The notes beneath the pieces are model-generated. The model saw nothing but the letters and a program-made list of their open reading frames with translations. It was not told where the DNA came from and ran no database searches. A stretch of DNA of 50,320 nucleotides from Saccoglossus kowalevskii (lineage: Eukaryota; Hemichordata; Enteropneusta; Harrimaniidae): positions 107,029 to 157,348 of the forward strand of contig NW_003122907.1 of assembly GCF_000003605.2 (NCBI RefSeq), read 5' to 3'. Every line of letters begins with the position of its first letter. The stretch's first letter is position 1. Both the position numbers and the translations under genes were made by a program. Below are positions 24,901 to 33,900 of this stretch, one piece after another.

Positions 24901-27900
24901 CAGACATACATCTCATTCATGCTTTGAGCAATTCACCTCAAACTTCATACATTGTACCTGGATTGTACATCAATTCACACATGCCAAAATACAATAATTA
25001 CATCATTTGATCAAAGGTGGCAAACTGCTGACTATTTTGTTGTACAAAACACCCTAAAATCAGTTCAAAGACCTAATCTTTGGCAATGTTATTTTTCTTC
25101 AAATTTGGTGGAAGCAGTATCCATTACTTGAGACATCATTAGTTTTTTGCATAAACACAATTCTAACTATCCATAGGACTAGGAGCCAAATTATTCATAA
25201 ATCTTTTTTTTTGTTTGAGGTTGAGCACAAAAATAAAGTGTGTTTATGAATAGAAAATGTTATACTAATGTGTGCTATGCTGTTGACATTTGTTTTCTTG
25301 CTATAAATGTGATACTTTAAAATACATTATTTTTGTTTGGAATTAATTTTCGCTATTTTTCGCTGAAGGAATGATTAATATATCTTTTTTCCTATATTTT
25401 ATATTCAACTTTCGAAAAATCATTGAAATGAAATTCCATACGAAACAACCAAAAAGTGTTTCAGCAAAAATTGATTCCAGCTAAAATCTTTTCTAGTGTA
25501 CATGTCTTTGCTAAAATAAAGTATTTTACTGCATCATTCATTGTCACATGCATAACACATGTATCTCTATAGTGAGAAATACCATGTATTTTATGTCACC
25601 CACCAAAACTACTTTTAATAGTCACTTTATAAGAAGCTTTACAGTAAATACATAATGGGAAACATGCTTTGCAATATGATTAAATTACTAGTATTTGTTT
25701 ATTTATTTATTTATTTGTTTGTTTCATTCATCTACCTATCTATTTATTGTATACAGCTTGAAACCTAAACTCCTAGATTTTATCTCAGTCACTTCATAGT
25801 AAATGATTTCAAATTACCGGTAGTAACAACTTGTTTTTGAAATGCATAAATTAAATTTTGGTTGACTCAATTGACTTAGCATCTGACCCGCTAGAACCTT
25901 GTTTTACAAGGACATTTTGATACCACTGTCTAGACAATATTATCATGTCTTGTACATTTCAGATTCAAAGCACATACTTGTACATTTTTTAGGGCACTAT
26001 AAATTTGATAGTTCAGTTTGAGCTGTTCTACATATGACACTGAAGGTAAAAACTCACACTGACCTGTGAAAATCCATACTCACTTGCTTGACTCTAGGGG
26101 CTTATACTGTATGTAGTCTCTCTAGCCTTTGTACCAATTTTGTCAAGATATTGCAATTTTTTTTCATGACTCAAAATTATTTCTGCTGCTTCATTTTGCC
26201 TGATCAAATGAATAAGGTCAAATACAAGTACATTTATTTCTACACTAGGTGAGAGATAAAAAAAAAAGAGTCTACAGTAGTTATAAATATGTGTCTTTAT
26301 ATTTCTATGAATGAATGTTGTAGTACTATTGTCACCTGACCAAGATTTTTTTTTTCTATTTGTTCTCATATTTTGAAATGAATACAGTATTTGCTCTATT
26401 ACGGTAGTCTTATTTATATTACAGAGGTATTTCTATGGTCAAAATAAGTAATATTTGAATGATCAAGTATACAATATGTGTAAATGGGATTTTTGGTTTT
26501 TATCTGCTTCTATTGGAGATGTGTTTCTAATACAGCAAATACAGTACTGTATTTGTTTATTACCGGTACCATGACAATGCAAGGAAAACCTGATGCACAC
26601 ACTGCTTTACTCCATAGCTGTCAGTCTGTCAGTAGAAGGGTACATTTGCAGAAACACTAAATACTATTCAGTGTATTGTCATGCATATCTATACAGCCAT
26701 TCCTACTAACTCCCTCTCACTAACCTTTTTGTGTTCAACCCCCAGCTACAATGTACGATTTGAACTTGGGTCTATCATGAGTTCATCGCAATAACCACTT
26801 TCTTAGGTATTAAAATAGTTTTTTTTTTGTGTTTTTGCAGATGTCCAACTCTCGCAGAAGTATCACTTGCTATTCCCATATATGAGGGTATTGTTACTAT
26901 ATTTGTTCTAGCTAACTTTTTTCTTGCCACTTTCATGGATCCAGGTGTCTACCCAAAATGTAAGTATCTTTATGTAAAGTTAATTTGTTTACTTGATGTT
27001 TTTACAAACATGTACCATGGCATTGAGTATTCTATAATTACTGTGTTTCAATGCTTGTGAAATGCCAAGCATGTGATTCACAGACAAAAATAAATAATAT
27101 TAAAATGAAAACAACCAAAAACTTCTAAAATAGACGACTGAACAAAAACAAACCACCAAACTTGAGTGAAATTTGACGAGCTGGCATTTAGAATCCAAGT
27201 AAGTAATCCATGATGCAAAATGACTGACCGAGTTAGAATCTGAAATGAATGTGTGCATTTGTTCTTTGAATAAGAACGCAATTTCTGTAATGAGGTGGTC
27301 TTTATATGGAATTTAATTGATTAATTTGTGAATGCAAATTGAACTGTAATTTCTCAGTTTAAGGAGCAATTTGTCAACACCTCGTTGACTGAATTGAAAA
27401 TGTCAGTGTGTAAAACACTAAACATCCAACAATCTACCATGATTTTGACCTTTTGACATAGATTCATTTGTCGAAAGCATCGCTAAAAGGGTAGTCACTG
27501 GTCACATTAGACAAGTGGTCTTCATAAAAACCTTCACAAAACAAAATTACAAATATAACTAAAACTAATAAAATACATAACAGTTAGAAAGAGAGAAAAA
27601 AAGATAATGTATAAAAATCACGTATAATAAAAAAAGAAAATAGACTAAGTGTTTCTTTGTTATGTTGGACCAACATACAGTGGCCATAACATCTTCACAT
27701 GCTATTTACATAATTGTAAATTTGTATTGTGCTAAAAATGTTTAATACTATTTGAAGTTATTCACAAGTACAGTTCAATTCAGGCCTAACATATAACTTG
27801 TTGTTGACTATCAACTAGATTTGCCTTCTCAATAAAAACTTGTAATTTTTAAAGTTGTTATCAATAATTCCAACTTATTCTTTGTGGTATTTGCTTGTAT

Positions 27901-30900
27901 GTTATTAATACATGTATGAGACATATTCATGCAGATTAGATACGTGACAGTTTTGAAAGCAAGGTAAGCAAGCTTTCAGCCAGCTTAAAGAGAGATAAAT
28001 GTTATGTTACGCTTGCATCGTACTGTACTTCACAGCTATACTTGTATGTTGCTGTTTATGTGGACTGGCCAAATTTATACAACATTTGTCTTCAGCATAA
28101 TTAAAGGGGTTTACAGTTGTGATTGATTAAAAGGTTATGTAGGAGGTCTACATTCATTCAGTATACATGTAAACGTTCATTTATAATCGTATTCTGTAAT
28201 TTCCATCTCAGCTTGTGGTATTAGTTTCTATGATATTCCAAAGTGGGTTGCATAGTAATAGATGGTTGCTTAGTTCCCTGTGGTGTTCACCTCATTCAAC
28301 CTAAGTGATGATACCTGTCTCTCATCTTTTCATGCCCTTTAGCTGCTGGTGATGAAGATAAAGATGACGATTTCAAAGCGCCTTTGTATAAAACTGTGGA
28401 AATCCAGGGTATTCAAGTGCGAATGAAATGGTGCACAACTTGTAATTTTTATAGACCGCCTAGGTGTTCTCATTGTAGTGTCTGTAATAACTGTATAGAG
28501 GTGAGACAATCTTTTTCTTTAAAATTGGTACAAAAGAAAATAAGATATTAGGTTAACCTTGAAAATACCGCGGAATATGCTCAAAAGCAATATGTATCGA
28601 TGAACTTGTAGTGGAGGTCGATGTGACCCCATACTGCCTGAGTGCATACTTTGCTATATCCTCATGATAATGTTAGTGAACTAACCTACACTGGATGTGA
28701 TTGTTTTTTGTAACCCTGATTTTTGTATGATTTATAACCACCTTATGTTGATAGCTATGAGACGCATATATTCAGCAATGATTTGTAAAAAAACAAACCC
28801 CACACCTTTACTTTCCTTTATTCTAACATTTGGAGAATGAAATTACCACAGAAAAGGATAAACTTGAGAAACCCTGTCAGAAATGAATTGGATTGCTAGA
28901 ATTTATCAATGAATAGAATATAAAAATATAAAAATTGAATATAAAAACAAACAAAGGGAAGTGTTCAAATATAATGTCAATAACTTTGAACTCATTGATG
29001 TTGGTGCCATTTTTTACCCCATATAAGGAAATTTAAATGTTTGAAGGAGTGCTGATACAACTTTTCTCGGAATATCAAGTTGTATTGATGTTGGATATAT
29101 AATAATGTTTCATCTAAACAATGCCTGTCAGAATGCATGTACTTACATACATACTTCTATCATTTTTTTTTGTATTTACAGAGATTTGATCATCATTGTC
29201 CATGGGTTAACAACTGTGTTGGCAAGAGGAATTATCGATATTTCTTCCAGTTTTTACTCTCATTAACTGTACATATGTTCTCAGTATTTGCTTTTAGCCT
29301 TATGTATGTTTTACAACATGATGAAGAACTAGAAAGTGTGAATTGTATAATGTCGTATCCTTTGATAGTAGAAAAGTTTTCCAAATAGAATAGTCACCAA
29401 ACTTACTTTAATATATCTTACCACCATATCCTACTTAGGCTTATCAGATACCTTGTATATCAGAATACAATTTTGTTTTTTATTTCAGTGCCCTTTCAGC
29501 TATCGGGTTCAGAAAATATGGTAGCTAACATTTGCTTTTCGTATGAAATTTCACTTTTTAAGCAAAAAAAAATTCCTAGTTATGATATTAATCAAATAAG
29601 AAATGTGCTGGTCACCTTTCAAACTAACTCATTCTCAAAGTCCCTTCCCTTTAAAACACCCAAGCCAATATTTTCACCATTCATAAATTAAGCTCTCAAT
29701 ATTTTTTGTGAATTTTTGGGGAAATTTTGATCAAGACCTGTATCTAACTGGAAATTATATACATTTGGTTCAAAAGTTGCAATAGCTGTGATTTTGAACA
29801 TTTTGTTTCAATATACCCACATAAAGATAACCAAATCTTACCAATCTATTGTTTTTTTGACGCAATTGTATGCGATGTTGACACTAAGGGTAGTCACCAA
29901 AATCTTGTCGCACGTCGCACACTATTATTAGAAATGAGACATAAAATCACAAATGATAGGTTGTCAGGTTGAGGCTCAGCCTCTCAAGATGACAAATTAA
30001 TTGACATTCGTCCACGGTTCCAAATAAGTTGTCACCTTGTACCGTAATCCTTGTGGTTCGCTTAACAAAACTGGATTTCAATAGATGGCACCCTCTGGTC
30101 ATTTTGGACGCTACAATGTACTTGCAAGTGATGTACACCGTTGGTATATAGCATATATTCTATGCTTTAGTGTCCACATTTCGGCGATGGTCGTTACAAA
30201 TTGACAGTTTTTGACAGCTATCGTCGCTTTTAACAACATTTAAAAAAAAATATGTTATTAATATGAGTCAAATGTGTAAAATATCGCATCCACACCTGGT
30301 AGATAAAATGATAGTATGTATCAGATCAGGATTGTGGATTATAATGTGGTTAATGCATATTAAACGCAAATTGGGGATTATTCCTTAATATATTTGTTTA
30401 TCAGTATTATTATAATGTGTATTATAGCATTGACTATAATCCCCGTAGTTGGATTGACGGCATTTCATCTTGTACTTGTATCTAGGGGTAGATCAACTAA
30501 TGAACAAGTATGTCGTTTAGATAATAGACTGTATTCATGACCCCAAATAGTTGCACATTCTAGTACTTTCTGAGGGTACATTTCACTATCAATTAGATTA
30601 TTTCTCCCCCAAAAAAGCAAGCAGTTATCATTGAAATTAAAAAAAAAGTTCAACATTGCAAAAAATTGGGCTATAATTTTACTGTCCAATATTGAAACGC
30701 CACATTCTGATTGGTCAATCAGTACCACATGCAGCCCTGTTATCAGACGATAACAATGGCAATGCCGGAGGTCAATGCACTAACATACGAACACGACGAT
30801 AATGCACGACTTGTTTACTCAACAATGTTTTGATCAATGAATACAAATTGATTCTTTCATGATAAAAACTGCTGGTTATCCTGGCATTTTTTTGCATGAC

Positions 30901-33900
30901 GTTCATCCGAGAACATTATATGCGTAACTGAATACAAGCTACTATGGCACACTTACACACTGTCGATTTCCTCTTTCTCAAACAACCACAGTTTTGTGGA
31001 ATTATGGCTTGATAACTTGGCTCAGAGGGGCATGTTTGCTTTCAATGGGCTTGAATGTGTCTCACCATTAATTTGCACCCTGAATATTTCCCTTCAGAAA
31101 GTACCAGGATGTGTGACCTCTAGGGGTCATACATATGTTATGTTTTATGCATCCTAATCAGTACCGGTATATAAAGATAATATTTTTAACCCCTGAGCTT
31201 GTTATTTTTGCATCAAATGACTTTGATGCTAAAAATTTAGAATTGCATTTTCTAGCAATATTGGTGAAATCTGCATCCCTAAATGTCTATCTTCTGTGAT
31301 AATAACACTCTATGGCCATGTAAATTGATGACATGATGTATGTTATAGGCATTGTTTTAGTGGAAAGGAGTTGCAAGATTAAAATACAGTAAATTTCATG
31401 AAGGCATAAATGGTTTTTTTGTTTGGAATTATATAAAATGTTGTGCTTTATTCAAATCTAGTTGTACTTTCATAGCCTATAGAAGCCATTTGGTAATGCT
31501 CATTACCCACAAGTCTTTGCAGGTTTTATTCAATCATTTCAATTTCAAACTTTACTTTGAAGGATAACTTTTAAAAATGAAAATAAAAATACTGTCAGTC
31601 TGGTATTGTCATGTTTTGACAATTATGACTAAGCTAAGGAGTACTGGAAACTTAGCCCTCAATGTTTATGGTATTTTTGCAGGTTACGGGTAAATTTCGT
31701 AGTGGTCACAATCCATTTACCAAAGGGTGCTATAATAATTTCCGTGCCACGTTATGTGGTCCACAACATCCTAGGTAAGACTTATTTTTTTAATTCTCTT
31801 TGTTAGTTTGGAACTAATACGACATTGTAATTTGAATATTTTTTGCAGATTGACAAATTATAACAAAGTAAGATTTTATCCAAAGACTAAATAATCAGAT
31901 TAGTAAAGTCTAACTCAAGAAATATTAAAAATAAGTGAGGCCAGACGACCAGATTTCTGCAAAAATTGTACTGATTGTATGTACTAGTTTTGTGATTTGG
32001 AGAAATTTTACCATTATTTCCTATTTGGCAAGGATATGTTTCAATAACATTTTTCTCACTGATAAATGGTGAAGATATGATATACCTCCTTTGAGGGTTC
32101 CCTGAATTAGGATTGGTCATATGATTCAGTTCTTCTACACTGGCTGATTAGCTTTAACAGCAATTTTAGCAATGTCTCTGTGCCAAGACTGAAAAGCTGA
32201 TCAGTGGAATTTCATCTAAATTCATTTTCATTATGATATATGGAAAGTACAATTGTCCTATGCCTATTGAAAGTACTGCATTAATTATAGACAAATTACA
32301 GTATGTCACTGAAATGATTACTAAAATGTATGCAAATATTCACTTTGATTGAGTGGTATTCCTTCTTAAAGTAGTTTGCAGTCACTAAAAAATACTCAAA
32401 AATCCTCAAAAACTAGCAAAATAGGGGTTGGCTTACTGTAATGTATATGGTCTCCAAAGTTTTCCACAAAATTATTCATAAAACTGATAAAAAATGCATT
32501 TTTACTTTTAATTCATTTTAAACATTTTGTTCGGTGACCTACAGTTATATGCTAAAAATTGGGATAATTTTGAATACTAGTTATCCATTGAATAATGTGT
32601 TTACATGGAATCCTATAGAAAAGGTTCTGTGGCCTCTTTTTTAGATTATTTTAAATATATTTTACTGAAAGCACATCTTTTTTTCTCTGTAAAATTCAAA
32701 TATGAATGACGTGTATGTATGTGAATCATCACCAGACATTTTTGAATGATTTACTGTGTTCAATTTGTTTCATGTTTTAATGATACCGAACTACCTTAAA
32801 TTAGGTTGCTTCACCACATTTATAGTATTTAGTTGGTTCTGCTGCACCACGACGAAGATACCCAGTATTCAGTTGACTGTTTATATTTGTTTATTAGCTA
32901 TATTAAGTATAATAGTAAGAAAAAGCACAAGACTATGACAATACAAGTTGAGTATATGCCAACACAGATATTTGAGAGTCAAGTACAGATCAGAGTTGAA
33001 GGAAATGGATTACCACCGAAACCAAGGAATCATATGTATAAGGTAAAGAGTGTACAAAAACAGAATCTTAAGTACAGTTACCATATTTGCATATGTGTAT
33101 GTCTAAACTTAGTCATCCAATAAATGCAGTTTTTGTTTTATGCACGCATCTATTGGGGATGCCCTTCTAATAGCGTAAATGTGGTGCAGGGACATAGTGT
33201 CTTTACTGATACTTGTTATATAAAATGTTTTTGCAAAACTCATCTGTGTCAATTTTTTACATTTTTGTCTTCTTCTTGAAAACTTCAATTCTTATTGCTT
33301 TGATACTCGCTCTTAGATTTGTTCATTTCGTGATGATATCTTCAATTCTCTAATTTTAATGAATATGTACCAAAATCATTTTTGACTTTTTCTAAATAAC
33401 CGCAAGTCTGATTGCTTTTATGTTATACATATAGGGCCCCTAGGTAAACGTCTCTCAGATTTAATTATTTCGCGTTAATTTTCTAATTTTGATGAATATT
33501 TTTGGTAAAAATTCTAATTGCTTTGATACTATACATATAGGTACCTCAGGTAGACCTCTCTCAGATTTGTTCATTTTCTAATGATATCTTCAGTTCTTTA
33601 ATTGAAATGGGTGTTGCTAACAGTTGAGAGGCTCAGCTGAGAGGCTGCTTGTTTTTTAAAGGCCAAAAAAAAAAAAGATTTTGCTTCTCGTCCTAAGGTA
33701 AATTAAAAAATAATTTGGTCATGTTGCTTTAATTGTTTTTTTATTAAAATTATTCAATACACAACAATATGTTTTTAACTTCAAAGTTTAATATTTATTA
33801 AATACATGCATTAAAGTTGGTTTGGATAAACGTATACATGTACCTTTGAAAAAGAAAAGAAAAGAAAACATTTCTCAATACTATCATATGCAACACGCTT

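Larger units (their letters stand above)
6908..26840 (+). other. ZDHHC5/8-like intron 1, 19.9 kb, repeat-rich
   Basis: Holds MITE families A to F, the 19859 element and its relatives and simple repeats (listed separately). No exon-like open frame of a known family was found on either strand. The stretches at about 6910-9060, 10900-13150, 13330-15720, 20-bp-scale AT tracts around 17220-17880 and 22800-23050 show only AT-rich sequence. Any gene nested here would need transcript evidence. Confidence 0.7.

Noticed and set aside
29473-29691. Exon encoding [11 protein letters not shown], resembling FFIPV.GLTG of ZDHHC5/8 TM4
   Set aside because: The true TM4 exon at 30405-30507 matches far better and has correct phases; this match is short and its frame then loses all similarity.
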